In this document: one piece after another, positions 8,614 to 17,290 of the stretch
How the letters are laid out: every line of letters begins with the position of its first letter
Position numbering within the stretch: position 1 is the stretch's first letter
Source of the DNA: Dulcicalothrix desertica PCC 7102
GTDB taxonomy: Bacteria; Cyanobacteriota; Cyanobacteriia; Cyanobacteriales; Nostocaceae
Assembly: GCF_003991905.1 (NCBI RefSeq)
Contig: NZ_RSCL01000024.1
Span: 1 to 64,000 of the forward strand
DNA length: 64,000 nt
Direction: 5' to 3'
Position numbers and translations under genes: made by a program
Notes under the pieces: generated by a model
What the model saw: the letters and a program-made list of their open reading frames with translations, nothing else
What the model was told of the DNA's origin: nothing
Database searches by the model: none

Positions 8614-10296
8614 TTAATACATACGGTCATAACGGTCAAGGCGTGAAATTAGCCTAATTAACAGCCATGATACGCTTACCGCGACTAAAGCAACAAACAC
8701 GGCTGCCCATATATAATTTTTAACCAATAAAATCGAGGCTGAAAGGGTGAAAGTACCTATAAGCACCGCGTAAGTGGTGGTTAATTGGATGTTACTTTGC
8801 CGCCTTAATAACCGCTCGGTTTCTATAGCGCGAACACGCATTCTAACATCACCGCGTTCTAGTTTTTCAAGAGTATCTTCGAGACGACGCGGTAGTCCCA
8901 AAGCTGTACTACTAACTTGGACTGCTTGACGGCCTAGTTCGTTAAGTAAACTATTGCCCTCACCATTCGTATTAGTCATAAGCTGCATTGCATAGGGTTT
9001 AGCGACTTCCATAAAGCTGAACTCTGGGTCAAGTCCTTTACCAACACCTTCTAGCGTCGAAAACGCGCGCATGACGAAGGTAAATGTAGCAGGAAATCTA
9101 AATGGCTGATTATAAGCGATTTCGTACAAGTCGTCACTGATGGAGGCAACCGATTGGTTTTCAAAAGGTTTATCCATAAAGTTATCGAGCATGTACTGCA
9201 CCGAACGTCTGACTGGACCCATGTCCTCTGTTGGTGCTATGGCGCCTAAATCAATTAGTGACTGCACAACTCTATCACCATCTTTAGAGGCGATGCCAAA
9301 TAATGTCTCCATCAAGCCTTCACGCACATTAGACTTGATACGTCCCATCATACCGAAGTCATAAAAAATTAAGGCGCCTTCGGGACTAACGGCAATATTA
9401 CCTGGGTGTGGGTCGGCGTGGAAAAAACCATTATCGAGTAACTGGTGTAAATACGCTTCGGCGCCTTGACGAGCAAGTACTTTTCTATCTAAACCAGCCG
9501 CTTCTAATGCTTCGTACTGGCTAATTTTGATACCAGGAGCGTATTCGAGTGTGAGTACACGAGAAGAAGCGTAACGCCAGTAAACGCGAGGAACTTTGAC
9601 CCAATCATAAGCGCGAAAATTACGACGAAAAGCGTCGGCATTGCGACCTTCGCTCAAATAATCGATTTCTTCCCAAAGAATTTTGCAGCATTCTTCGTAA
9701 ATTCCCATCCAGTCGCGCCCTTTTCCCCATTTAGGATGGTTTTGAAAATAACGCGAAATACCTTTGAGAATTCTTAAATCAATTTCAAAAAGCTTTTTGA
9801 GTCCAGGACGCTGAACTTTGATGACAACAGCTTCACCAGAGTGTAAAACCGCTTTATGAACTTGACCTAAAGAAGCTGCTGCTAAAGGAACGGGTTCAAA
9901 GCTATGGAAAAGTTCAGGAATTTTTTTACCTAGTTCTTTCTCGATAGTAGACTCTACCTGCTCGTAGCTAAAAGCTGGAACACGGTCTTGTAACTTTGTT
10001 AGTTCTTCGACATATTCAGCAGGAAATATATCCGCGCGTGTCGAAAATAATTGTCCAACCTTAATAAAAGTTGGGCCTAAATCGAGTAATGTGTTGCGAA
10101 TCCAAACCGCTAAAGTCCGGCGCCTTGCAGCTTGCTTTGCGTCACTAACTCCTCCTGGATAACTCCAAGATTTGTTATACAGCCAAAGGCGATACATCAA
10201 TAGCAGCACAAACCCCCAAATATCTATAAAGCGGCGCCTGCTAGAGTAGTTCTCGCGATTCCAACGGTATGCCTTATCCGAATATCCTTTTTCCAT
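8614..10296 (-). CDS. ABC1/UbiB family atypical kinase
   Basis: A 560-residue ABC1K/UbiB protein of the family linked to isoprenoid quinone metabolism and, in plants, plastoglobules. Family marks: KVGQ motif (IKVGQLFSTRADIFP), Ala-rich loop AAASLGQVH, VVIKVQRPG lysine, FHADPHPGN catalytic segment and IFYDFGMMGR metal-binding loop. Two hydrophobic segments at the C-terminus (about 505-550) should anchor it to a membrane. The kinase-specific exchange of the Gly loop for an Ala-rich loop is intact. Start ATG 10296 fits the family N-terminus YRWNRENYSSRRR. Cyanobacteria carry several paralogues, so no symbol is given. Confidence 0.94.
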   Translation of the reverse strand: MEKGYSDKAYRWNRENYSSRRRFIDIWGFVLLLMYRLWLYNKSWSYPGGVSDAKQAARRRTLAVWIRNTLLDLGPTFIKVGQLFSTRADIFPAEYVEELTKLQDRVPAFSYEQVESTIEKELGKKIPELFHSFEPVPLAAASLGQVHKAVLHSGEAVVIKVQRPGLKKLFEIDLRILKGISRYFQNHPKWGKGRDWMGIYEECCKILWEEIDYLSEGRNADAFRRNFRAYDWVKVPRVYWRYASSRVLTLEYAPGIKISQYEALEAAGLDRKVLARQGAEAYLHQLLDNGFFHADPHPGNIAVSPEGALIFYDFGMMGRIKSNVREGLMETLFGIASKDGDRVVQSLIDLGAIAPTEDMGPVRRSVQYMLDNFMDKPFENQSVASISDDLYEIAYNQPFRFPATFTFVMRAFSTLEGVGKGLDPEFSFMEVAKPYAMQLMTNTNGEGNSLLNELGRQAVQVSSTALGLPRRLEDTLEKLERGDVRMRVRAIETERLLRRQSNIQLTTTYAVLIGTFTLSASILLVKNYIWAAVFVALVAVSVSWLLIRLISRLDRYDRMY

Positions 10297-10379
10297 ATGC
10301 TTTAAATACCGCTGGGATTAACTGAATCTTAAAGGGAGAAAATACTTTGTTATTTTTTGCTTGTTTGTAAAATTTGTAT

Positions 10380-10395
10380 GGTGGCCGAAGCCACC
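10380..10395 (-). terminator. Small hairpin after a minus-strand gene
   Basis: GGTGGC-CGAA-GCCACC, a 6-bp stem with a CGAA tetraloop, lies just downstream of the 10402-10722 gene on the minus strand. Read on that strand an A/T-rich tract follows. It resembles the GTGGCCGAAGCCACC repeat common in bacterial intergenic DNA. Confidence 0.45.
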
Positions 10396-10401
10396 CTACA
10401 C

Positions 10402-10722
10402 TCAACCACTAACGCGATGACGTTGGAGTTCAGTGCGTAATGTGGCAATTTCGGCGCGTAAATCATCAATCATTGCTTGTGTATCAACTGATGCTGATTG
10501 TGCAGCAGTGCCTGGAGAAGTAAAACCAGCACCTGCTGCACTTGATGCGCTTTGGGCACGAACCATAACTTCATCCGTAAACGAGCGCATTTGCTCGCGT
10601 AACTCAGCATCTAACTTACCGAGTTGCGATAGCGAATCAGTAACAGTGTGTTCAAGACGTTCGCTAAGAATTTCAGCGACAGCTCTGCCTACAAAAAAAG
10701 CTTGTACAAGAGGGGTAGTCAT
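10402..10722 (-). CDS. Small cyanobacterial protein, unknown function
   Basis: A 106-residue protein beginning MTTPLVQAFFVGRAVAE, mostly helical, with an Ala/Ser/Gly-rich middle (about 57-80) and a C-terminal coiled-coil-like helix (DDLRAEIATLRTELQRH). No signal peptide. I believe it belongs to a family conserved in cyanobacteria, but I cannot give a function. It is followed on the minus strand by the UbiB-family gene about 105 bases away, with a small hairpin between them. Confidence 0.75.
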   Translation of the reverse strand: MTTPLVQAFFVGRAVAEILSERLEHTVTDSLSQLGKLDAELREQMRSFTDEVMVRAQSASSAAGAGFTSPGTAAQSASVDTQAMIDDLRAEIATLRTELQRHRVSG

Positions 10723-10858
10723 AAATGTTTACAATAGTCGTCCGCTAAAAAATTATAACTTGCCCTCTTGCATTGATGTGTCTGTCAATAGCGTTGATTT
10801 CCACACGTTTTTGTTATGTGTCATCAAAACTTTATAACCATAGGATGATTATTTTCGA

Positions 10859-12562
10859 TTATTTTTTAGAGTCATTTGGCTGTTGTTGTGTTTGCTGGGT
10901 GGGGTTTTGAGGTTGTTCTGGCTTTTTGCGCTCTGTTTCATCTTTTTTATCATCAGGGCATTTCTTTTTGTCTTCGCGACACTCTTTTACCTCTTTTAAT
11001 ATAGTTTTAACTTTTGAGCGAATTTCTTCATGCTTGGCAACTCCCTCATAAGCATAACGGTTGTAACTATTGCGTGTTATTAACTCTTCTAAGTAACCTA
11101 CCCGTTCGTTACCACCTGGGTGCGATGATGCCCAAGTTGGTGGTACGTTTTTATTTTTCATTTGTTCTTTGAGCGTTACCATGAGGTTTCTTAACCCATC
11201 TGCTGCATACCCAGTTGTAACGAGTAAACGTGTGCCCAAAACATCAGCTTGACGTTCCATATCACGGCTATAAGATAGTCCGAATAGCTGTCCAACGGTT
11301 CCACCCAACGGTAAATACTGAGTAATATTTGAAATTAAATTACCTTGAGTTACTAGTTGAAATCCGTGGGATAGTACGACGTGGGCTAATTCATGACCAA
11401 TTAACCCTGCTAATTCGGCTTCTGATTTTGCTTTTTCAATGGCGCCTGCATTAATAAACACCTTACCACCGGGTAAAGCGAATGCATTTAAATCAGGTTC
11501 GGGAATTACGAAAAACTCATATTTAAATTCATTGCGTCCAGCAACTTGAGCAAGTTTTTGACCAATATCATTAACGTATGCATTAACGGTTTCGTCTTTG
11601 ACCAAATCAAGTTGTTTTTTCGCTTGTTTAGCTACGCTCTCACCAATAGATTCTTCTCCTTGCAGCAACATTACCGTTGAGTCAAGTGCTGAAAATGGGC
11701 CAAGTAGACTTCCTGTAACGGCATAACCTATGGCGCCTGTAATAATATTGGCTATGGCATTACCGCGAATTTCACCACGAATATGAGATTTGTAACGCTT
11801 TAAATTATCATCTGCCAACTTGGTAAATTCTGGCATTAACGGGTCATTAGGGTTGAGAATTGCATATTGACGTGCAGCTAGCGACGCCTCCATCCACTTT
11901 TTCGCATCCCCTAACACTGCAACGCGCGCTCGAACTAAATCTGGTTGATTTGGATACAGTGTAGCTGCGCGTTCTAATACTTGTAACGCTTTTTTTTCAT
12001 CACCGTACTTCTTCAGGTATTCAGCATACTTAATATGTCCGGGTATAAATTGAGGTACCTGTTGAACTAATAAATCTAAAGGAACCAAAATGCGAGTTTG
12101 TAAATTACCAATAATTCCCGCTTCAGCTTCACGCCAGTATACTCGACCCGCTGGTGTTAATTGTGATGCATCGGTAATTGCAGGTTGAAGTTGTTCGTTA
12201 CTGTCATTAGCTGCTAGCTTGAATGGTTGTTTGATAGCACGATATACTTTCTCAGCTTCAGCAACATTTCCCGCTAAATACAGCTTATCTGCCTCTATCA
12301 GCTTTTGTTGACGCGCTATTTCTTCGGGTGTTGGTTTTTGTTCTTCTTCTGGTTTTTTATTATTGCTTTGGTCTTCAGGTTTTTTTGATTCAGGCTTTTT
12401 ATCTTCTTTGGTTTGTACGGATGTTTGATTATACTTTTCAATAGACGCAGGTTGTTGTGCTGGTGTAATTAAAGGCTGCGTGACGATAACAAAAATAGAT
12501 GTCCCTACTGAGAGAAATACCCAGCTGAGAGAAAGGAACAAAGACTTCCATCTGCGTTTCAT
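10859..12562 (-). CDS. M48 family metalloprotease with TPR-like region
   Basis: Zinc metallopeptidase of the M48 (BepA/YfgC-like) group, 567 residues from ATG 12562. The frame continues to a TTG at 12607, but the ATG start gives a clean signal sequence (MKRRWK then a hydrophobic stretch), implying an extracytoplasmic enzyme. A Lys/Glu/Pro-rich spacer follows (about 45-85), then a TPR-like helical region (about 85-245), then the peptidase with HELAHVVLSH (HExxH) and the downstream ERQADVLG glutamate ligand. The C-terminal tail is Lys/Glu/Gln-rich and low complexity. Likely role is periplasmic protein quality control; the substrate is unknown. Confidence 0.93.
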   Translation of the reverse strand: MKRRWKSLFLSLSWVFLSVGTSIFVIVTQPLITPAQQPASIEKYNQTSVQTKEDKKPESKKPEDQSNNKKPEEEQKPTPEEIARQQKLIEADKLYLAGNVAEAEKVYRAIKQPFKLAANDSNEQLQPAITDASQLTPAGRVYWREAEAGIIGNLQTRILVPLDLLVQQVPQFIPGHIKYAEYLKKYGDEKKALQVLERAATLYPNQPDLVRARVAVLGDAKKWMEASLAARQYAILNPNDPLMPEFTKLADDNLKRYKSHIRGEIRGNAIANIITGAIGYAVTGSLLGPFSALDSTVMLLQGEESIGESVAKQAKKQLDLVKDETVNAYVNDIGQKLAQVAGRNEFKYEFFVIPEPDLNAFALPGGKVFINAGAIEKAKSEAELAGLIGHELAHVVLSHGFQLVTQGNLISNITQYLPLGGTVGQLFGLSYSRDMERQADVLGTRLLVTTGYAADGLRNLMVTLKEQMKNKNVPPTWASSHPGGNERVGYLEELITRNSYNRYAYEGVAKHEEIRSKVKTILKEVKECREDKKKCPDDKKDETERKKPEQPQNPTQQTQQQPNDSKK

Positions 12563-12648
12563 GGTGGGTTTAGTACATAGCTCTTTTTTACACTGTATTA
12601 TCTTCAATGATGCGTGCGCTACCTAACTACCAAAACTTCATGATTGCT

Positions 12649-12748
12649 CTTGTGGGATGGGCATCCTTGCCCGTCCGATACAGAAAATATAGAAAATATA
12701 GAAAATATAGAAAATACAGAAGGCGGGCAGGGATGCCCGCTCCACAAG
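12649..12748. repeat. Inverted repeat with nine-base minisatellite loop
   Basis: The left arm CTTGTGGGATGGGCATCC and the right arm ending GGATGCCCGCTCCACAAG are inverted copies. The loop contains four units of AGAAAATAT. This is a common small hairpin family here: single-hairpin or half copies occur near 36816, 39430, 50963 and 63669. A frame of 85 codons across it on the minus strand is not considered a gene. Confidence 0.85.
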
Positions 12749-12907
12749 ATTATGTAAAGAAAAATAAATAATTATTACAAAAATATGATGAAATATTACA
12801 ACGAAATATGAACTAGTGATACGAAAGTTAGCGCTAGGCAAAGGTTTTTTGCTAAAAAATTCACAAGCATATTTTTCAACCCAGTAGTAAATCAAGGAGC
12901 AAATCGC

Positions 12908-13174
12908 TTGTTAACATCAACTTTACTAGCTGTTACAGCAGCAGCGGCGCCTTTACAATGGAGTCCAACCGTTGGAGCGATAATGGTTGTTTGCAATATC
13001 TTAGCAATTGCGTTCGGTAAATCGACTATTAAGTATCCTAATGCTGAACCGGCTGTGCCTGCGTCTAATTTCTTTGGTGGTTTTGGCTTGCCTGCTATTT
13101 TAGCGACAACCAGCTTTGGTCATATCCTGGGAATTGGTGTAATTTTAGGTTTACACAACCTTGGAAGAATTTAA
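12908..13174 (+). CDS. psaK: Photosystem I reaction center subunit PsaK
   Basis: An 88-residue thylakoid membrane subunit X of photosystem I, at the periphery of the core, where it contributes to light-harvesting contacts and trimer-edge organisation. Two transmembrane helices: about 20-38 (WSPTVGAIMVVCNILAIAFG) and about 62-83 (FATTSFGHILGIGVILGL-like). The start is TTG at 12908 with AAGGAG about 9 bases upstream, and no better ATG exists in frame. Length and N-terminal LTSTLLAVT match PsaK. Monocistronic by spacing. Confidence 0.95.
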   Translation: MLTSTLLAVTAAAAPLQWSPTVGAIMVVCNILAIAFGKSTIKYPNAEPAVPASNFFGGFGLPAILATTSFGHILGIGVILGLHNLGRI

Positions 13175-13186
13175 ATGATACGATAC

Positions 13187-13214
13187 GTAGAGACGCGATT
13201 CATCGCGTCTCTAC
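13187..13214 (+). terminator. Hairpin repeat downstream of psaK
   Basis: GTAGAGACGCGAT, a very short loop, then ATCGCGTCTCTAC: a near-perfect 13-bp stem 12 bases after the psaK stop. The same repeat family (GAGACG...CGTCTC) occurs at 14757-14780, 39363-39393 and within the repeat element in ldpA. It may serve as a terminator for psaK and for the convergent gene, but no strong T run follows. Confidence 0.6.
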
Positions 13215-13226
13215 ATTAATTAGGGG

Positions 13227-13601
13227 TTATACAGCCATTTGTGTCATGTTACGCAGTTGGCGTAAAGAGTTAAGGCAAGCGGGACAGTCGCATCCAAAGA
13301 GTTGGATGGCTGTGTCGCTTTCTTCGTCGGTAAATGCTAGCTCGGTAATTTTGTTCGGTGCCTGTGGTATAAGTTCTGGTTGTTTTTGTGCTATGGCTAC
13401 TTGTTGTCCGGGTGCTGTTGTTGCTTTTTGGCGCCGCTCACAAACAAATGCATGTTGTTTGGTGTGGGGTGATTGAATACAGTCAAGTGACCCTTGGTGA
13501 AGTACTTGGCTTGCTTGAGCAGGAGTGGTCATCATCATTGATGCAACTGAGGCAAACAATGCTGGGCTGGAAAGTAAGGTGAGGACAAATTTCTTATTCA
13601 T
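13227..13601 (-). CDS. Secreted small protein with CxCxxC motif
   Basis: A 124-residue protein with a clear Sec signal peptide (MNKKFVLTLLSSPALFASVASMM..., probable cleavage at TPAQA-S near residue 30). The mature part is short, with Cys residues at C-terminal FGCDCPACLNSLRQL and two further Cys near residues 41 and 54. The clustered CDCPAC could bind a metal or form disulfides. I do not recognise the family. It converges with psaK. Confidence 0.7.
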   Translation of the reverse strand: MNKKFVLTLLSSPALFASVASMMMTTPAQASQVLHQGSLDCIQSPHTKQHAFVCERRQKATTAPGQQVAIAQKQPELIPQAPNKITELAFTDEESDTAIQLFGCDCPACLNSLRQLRNMTQMAV

Positions 13602-13910
13602 TGACTCAATTTTATTCTGAACTACAGAGACCGCATTAATGATTTCACATCTTTTGGGTGTTGCTCAGTGCATTTTATACAAAGATGTGACTATTGTCAT
13701 GGTTATTACTGACTAAATTTTCGACATTTGGTATTTGCCCCTGTGAAGTTCACCTATGAGTGATGTAGAGTGCTTTATTTTAAGCGACTGACTCAATTAA
13801 ATTCTGCCAAGTTCCCAACAATAACTAACGTTAGTTTTTACGTGGCGCCTCAAATCTCTTAAAATTCGTGTGTTGGGTAGAAATTACGCTGGCAGAATAT
13901 TTGTTTGACT

Positions 13911-14747
13911 ATGGCTAATCAAAATAAAATTCCGGTAATTATCAATGGTGCTGCGGGTAAAATGGGACGTGAGGTTGTTAAAGCTGTGTCCCAAGCATCT
14001 GATATGACGATAATGGGCGCCATTGACACTAGTCTAGAACATCAAGGTAAAGATATTGGTGAATTAGCTGGTTTGAGCGAACCGTTAGAGGTGCCAATAA
14101 CTAACCAGTTAGAACCGATGTTAGGTTATGTGGCAGGTGAACGACAAATGCTTCCTGGGGTGATAGTAGATTTTACTCATCCTTCGGGTGTGTATGATAA
14201 TGTTCGTAGCGCTATTGCTTATGGTATTCGTCCAGTGGTTGGTACTACTGGTTTAAGTCCTCAACAGCTACAAGATTTAGCAGATTTTGCCGAAAAAGCG
14301 AGTACTGGTTGTTTAATTATTCCTAACTTCTCAATTGGGATGGTATTGTTGCAGCAAGCAGCAGTAACAGCATCACAGTATTTTGACCACGTGGAAATTA
14401 TTGAATTGCATCATAACCAAAAGGCTGATGCTCCTAGCGGTACTGCTATTCAAACTGCCCAAATGCTCGCGGAAATGGGTAAATCTTTTAACCCTGCGAT
14501 TGTGAAGGAAGAAGAAAAGCTGAAAGGTGCTAGGGGTAGTGATGCTGGGGAAGGGATAAGAATTCACAGTATTCGTTTGCCTGGATTAATTGCACACCAA
14601 GAAGTTATATTTGGTGCAGCAGGGCAAATTTATACACTGCGTCATGATACTTCCGACCGAGCTTGTTATATGCCAGGGGTTTTACTAGCTATTCGCAAGG
14701 TTCAACAGTTAAAGTCGTTAGTATATGGATTAGAAAAAATATTGTAG
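13911..14747 (+). CDS. dapB: 4-hydroxy-tetrahydrodipicolinate reductase
   Basis: DapB, the NAD(P)H-dependent reductase of the diaminopimelate/lysine pathway, cytosolic, 278 residues from ATG 13911. The frame also offers a TTG two codons earlier, which is unlikely. Motifs: dinucleotide loop [10 protein letters not shown] (about residues 12-21), DFTHPSG, GTTGLS, and the substrate-site signature [15 protein letters not shown] with the catalytic His and Lys. The C-terminal [16 protein letters not shown] is also typical. Diaminopimelate feeds peptidoglycan synthesis. No operon partner is obvious, though the downstream membrane gene is on the same strand. Confidence 0.97.
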   Translation: MANQNKIPVIINGAAGKMGREVVKAVSQASDMTIMGAIDTSLEHQGKDIGELAGLSEPLEVPITNQLEPMLGYVAGERQMLPGVIVDFTHPSGVYDNVRSAIAYGIRPVVGTTGLSPQQLQDLADFAEKASTGCLIIPNFSIGMVLLQQAAVTASQYFDHVEIIELHHNQKADAPSGTAIQTAQMLAEMGKSFNPAIVKEEEKLKGARGSDAGEGIRIHSIRLPGLIAHQEVIFGAAGQIYTLRHDTSDRACYMPGVLLAIRKVQQLKSLVYGLEKIL

Positions 14748-14756
14748 ACAAGGGGG

Positions 14757-14780
14757 AGAGACGTGACATGTCACGTCTCT
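14757..14780. terminator. GAGACGTGACATGTCACGTCTC hairpin repeat
   Basis: A perfect palindrome of 22-24 bases between dapB and the next gene, of the GAGACG...CGTCTC family. It may end the dapB transcript; no T run follows. Confidence 0.55.
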
Positions 14781-14793
14781 ACATGAAAAAAAT

Positions 14794-15543
14794 ATGCTTA
14801 TTCCACTGACACGCGAAAAATTTGATCAACTTATTCCTTTGATAGGGACTGGACCTCAGTACAAATATTATTGGGGTAATTTTTCTAAACTTTTACAAAG
14901 ATTATTAATTTCTGTAGTTGCTGCTGCTGTTGTTTTACTTTTAAGGTTTGTTCTGGGACTTAATTTTGGGCCACTTGTATTCGTGCTTGGACTTGTTAGC
15001 GCTTTTTATTGGTTGTGGGGGCCTGTGTTTCAAGCTAGCGTCCGAAATAATAAATGCCGACGTTATAAGTATTGTGGCTTTTTTCGCGGTCGAGTCATGG
15101 ATATTTGGATTACTGAAGAGTTAGTCGGTAAGCAAGAAACTGTTAATGGTAAGGGTGAGTTGGTTATTGTCGAAAATCGCGAAAAGCGCATCAATTTAGA
15201 AGTTGGGGATGAAACAGGGTTTACTGCTGAGTATCAAGCACCGTTACAAGTAGCATATAAAGCTGTGACACGTGGTCAAATTGCTGAAATGCTTGTGTTG
15301 TCAAATCGTGCTGACCTCAGCCGTATTGAAGAAATTACTGATATATATATTCCTAATCGCAATATCTGGATAAGTGATTACCCTTATTTACAAAGAGACT
15401 TTTTTATAGAAGTTGGAAAGCGCTTACGCGATGATGACGACGACGAGTATGATAGACCAAGGCGCCGTCGTCGTCCACAAGAAGATACCAGACGTAATAC
15501 CCGTAGAAGAAATGACGATTGGAGTACGGAAGAAGATTACTAG
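14794..15543 (+). CDS. Membrane protein with acidic/arginine-rich tail
   Basis: A 249-residue protein with two closely spaced transmembrane helices (about 36-55 and 57-78), a soluble middle domain (about 85-205), and an unusual tail: a run of Asp (DDDDDEYD) followed by Arg-rich RRRRRPQEDTRRNTRRR. The charged tail could bind nucleic acid, lipid or protein. I regard it as a cyanobacterial conserved membrane protein without known function. ATG 14794 lies soon after a hairpin repeat. The stop codon TAG at 15541 is the first three bases of an ATCCGTT-family repeat. Confidence 0.75.
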   Translation: MLIPLTREKFDQLIPLIGTGPQYKYYWGNFSKLLQRLLISVVAAAVVLLLRFVLGLNFGPLVFVLGLVSAFYWLWGPVFQASVRNNKCRRYKYCGFFRGRVMDIWITEELVGKQETVNGKGELVIVENREKRINLEVGDETGFTAEYQAPLQVAYKAVTRGQIAEMLVLSNRADLSRIEEITDIYIPNRNIWISDYPYLQRDFFIEVGKRLRDDDDDEYDRPRRRRRPQEDTRRNTRRRNDDWSTEEDY

Positions 15544-15650
15544 CAACGGATGTAACGGATGTAACGGATGAGTTACTGGTGTAAAACAAAGCCTAGTTAT
15601 TATAATATTACCTATCCGTTACATCCGTTTATCATCCGTTGCCAATGTTT
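15541..15650. repeat. ATCCGTT-family inverted repeat between convergent genes
   Basis: TAGCAACGG plus three tandem ATGTAACGG units at the left, and CCGTTACATCC...CATCCGTTGCCAATG at the right, in inverted orientation around about 45 bases. It overlaps the 3' ends of both convergent genes and encodes the last residues (NIGNG) of the precorrin methylmutase. Confidence 0.85.
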
Positions 15651-16264
15651 CCTTCTAAACCGTAAGCTTGCCAAGCTAAATCTACCAAACCATCAACAAT
15701 TGCTGCGGCAACTACTGCGTTTCCTTTACGACCTTCAATCATGATATTTGGGACAAGTGATTCACGTAAGCCCTCTTTTATCATGTCTACATCTATAAAT
15801 CCTGGAGGAGTTGCAATTATTAAAGCTGGTTTAATTTCTTCTGCTTCTATTAATTCCACAAGTGTGGAAAGTGCAGTTTGAGCTTGACCAACTATAAAAA
15901 TTCCTTCTGGATATCGTTTTGCAAGTACCTCTGTACCTGATGCAGCGCGAGTTTTTTTGTTTTGAGATTCATTTACAGCTTCAAAACTGCAAAATACTGG
16001 ATTTGCAAAAGTATTTTGTATGTCATTTGCTATACCTACCTGCACCATCGGTACATCGACAATTATAGTAGTGCGAGCGGCTAAAGCACCTGCCGCTGAT
16101 TGTAAAGCACGCTCTGAAAAATTCAGCAATGATTTATATTCAAAATCACATGTGGCATAAATAACACGCCTCACGATTTCGTATTCTGCGGGTGAAAAAA
16201 CATGGTCGCCAATTTCACTATCAATTATTGCCAAGCTTTGAGCATCAGTTATATGCCATTCCAT
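15632..16264 (-). CDS. cobH: Precorrin-8X methylmutase
   Basis: CobH/CbiC family enzyme (210 residues from ATG 16264; a GTG at 16282 is an alternative start) that moves a methyl group from C-11 to C-12 in cobalamin ring synthesis. Typical features: SLAIIDSEIG, RRVIYATCDFEYKSLLNFS, DVPMVQVGI, GQAQTALSTLVELI, ATPPGFIDVDMIKE and the C-terminal VVAAAIVDGLVDLA. The residue corresponding to the family's catalytic His (VHAC in the Pseudomonas enzyme) reads Tyr (VIYAT). The last residues NIGNG come from an ATCCGTT repeat. No other cobalamin gene is adjacent. Confidence 0.9.
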   Translation of the reverse strand: MEWHITDAQSLAIIDSEIGDHVFSPAEYEIVRRVIYATCDFEYKSLLNFSERALQSAAGALAARTTIIVDVPMVQVGIANDIQNTFANPVFCSFEAVNESQNKKTRAASGTEVLAKRYPEGIFIVGQAQTALSTLVELIEAEEIKPALIIATPPGFIDVDMIKEGLRESLVPNIMIEGRKGNAVVAAAIVDGLVDLAWQAYGLEGNIGNG

Positions 16265-16302
16265 TCGAGTTCTGCAACGCACAACAGCAATAAGCTTATA
16301 CC

Positions 16303-16355
16303 ATTTTGGATTTTAGATTTTGGATTCAATTTAAAATCTAAAATCCAAAATCCAA
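16303..16355. repeat. Long hairpin of AAAATC-type repeats
   Basis: ATTTTGGATTTTAGATTTTGGATT is followed within 11 bases by its near-perfect inverse AAAATCTAAAATCCAAAAT, itself extended by one more copy of the unit TCCAAAA. Such a stem at the 3' end of the TPM gene (minus strand) could act as a terminator. Confidence 0.7.
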
Positions 16356-16359
16356 AATT

Positions 16360-17169
16360 TTAAGATTCGGCGTTTGGTGACGGGCGCCCAAATACTGGTG
16401 AGAGGTAAGCTACTATAACACCCATTAGGAAACCTGCTACGTTGCGGAATAAAGGTAGCCATTCGGTTGTACGAGTGACGACGGGGCCGATACCGAAGGC
16501 AAGAAATAAAATTCCCCATAAAGGTGAAAAAATTAATGCCCACTGCCATGCAAACACTTGACCTTCACGACGTGGTTGTGCTGCAAAACCGCAAATCACA
16601 CCTCCAATGACCGATGTAATTAAGGTTAAAATCCACTGTTCACGCGGTAATCCTGGTACTACGCCACAACCACCTTTACGTAAACAACCTTCTACAGTCG
16701 TTAATGTGTCGAGTATTGCTTTGTCTTCACCATTTTCACGGACGTAATACAAGTTCCCAAACCTGGTTTGCAGTTCTATCCAAAATGTACGAGGTAATAA
16801 TTCATACACTGCATCACCAACACTAAAGCTGAGAATGTTACCACCACGAGCATCTGATACGAGCAAAATGCTTTTATCATCTAGACCCCAAAAGTTTATA
16901 ACTGCCCGACCAGGTGTACGGTCAAACTGCGTTAATACTCGTAATTTCCAACCTGTTTCTTCTTGAAAACTATTAAGTTCTTTAACCAAATTCTCTTCTT
17001 GGACATCAGTCAGAGTTTTGGCTAGGTCTACAACTGGGGTTGCTGTTTTTGGTAATAGTTCTGGGTTGTCATAAGCTAAGGCATCGGGAGGATGCATTAC
17101 CCAAATGGAACCAGCTAAGAATAATAACCCTACAAACGCCCCTAGGCGCCGCCAAAAACTTTTTTGCAT
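16360..17169 (-). CDS. TPM domain protein (Psb32/TLP18.3-like)
   Basis: A 269-residue protein with an N-terminal signal sequence (MQKSFWRRLGAFVGLLFLAGSIW; cleavage probably after DALA near residue 32), a lumenal or periplasmic TPM domain (about 45-170: TVVDLAKTLTDVQEENLVKELNSF-type start, LLVSDARGGNILSFSVGDAV), then two to three transmembrane helices (about 180-260). TPM proteins of cyanobacteria and chloroplasts are associated with photosystem II repair. A Cys pair (CLRKGGCG) precedes the membrane part. ATG 17169 fits the signal peptide. Confidence 0.85.
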   Translation of the reverse strand: MQKSFWRRLGAFVGLLFLAGSIWVMHPPDALAYDNPELLPKTATPVVDLAKTLTDVQEENLVKELNSFQEETGWKLRVLTQFDRTPGRAVINFWGLDDKSILLVSDARGGNILSFSVGDAVYELLPRTFWIELQTRFGNLYYVRENGEDKAILDTLTTVEGCLRKGGCGVVPGLPREQWILTLITSVIGGVICGFAAQPRREGQVFAWQWALIFSPLWGILFLAFGIGPVVTRTTEWLPLFRNVAGFLMGVIVAYLSPVFGRPSPNAES

Positions 17170-17290
17170 GGACTTTTTATAAGAATTTCAACGCTAAGTG
17201 TTAAAAGCTTGTTTCAAAGCTTAAAGTAAAACTCATACTTTGTTACACTTTTTAACTTTACTCTAATCTTGGGCGCCAATGCAAAGTATT

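Noticed and set aside
12638-12895. An 85-codon minus-strand frame upstream of psaK
   Set aside because: Its sequence is largely the AGAAAATAT minisatellite and the hairpin arms, giving low-complexity residues (FYIFYIFYIF); explained by the repeat.
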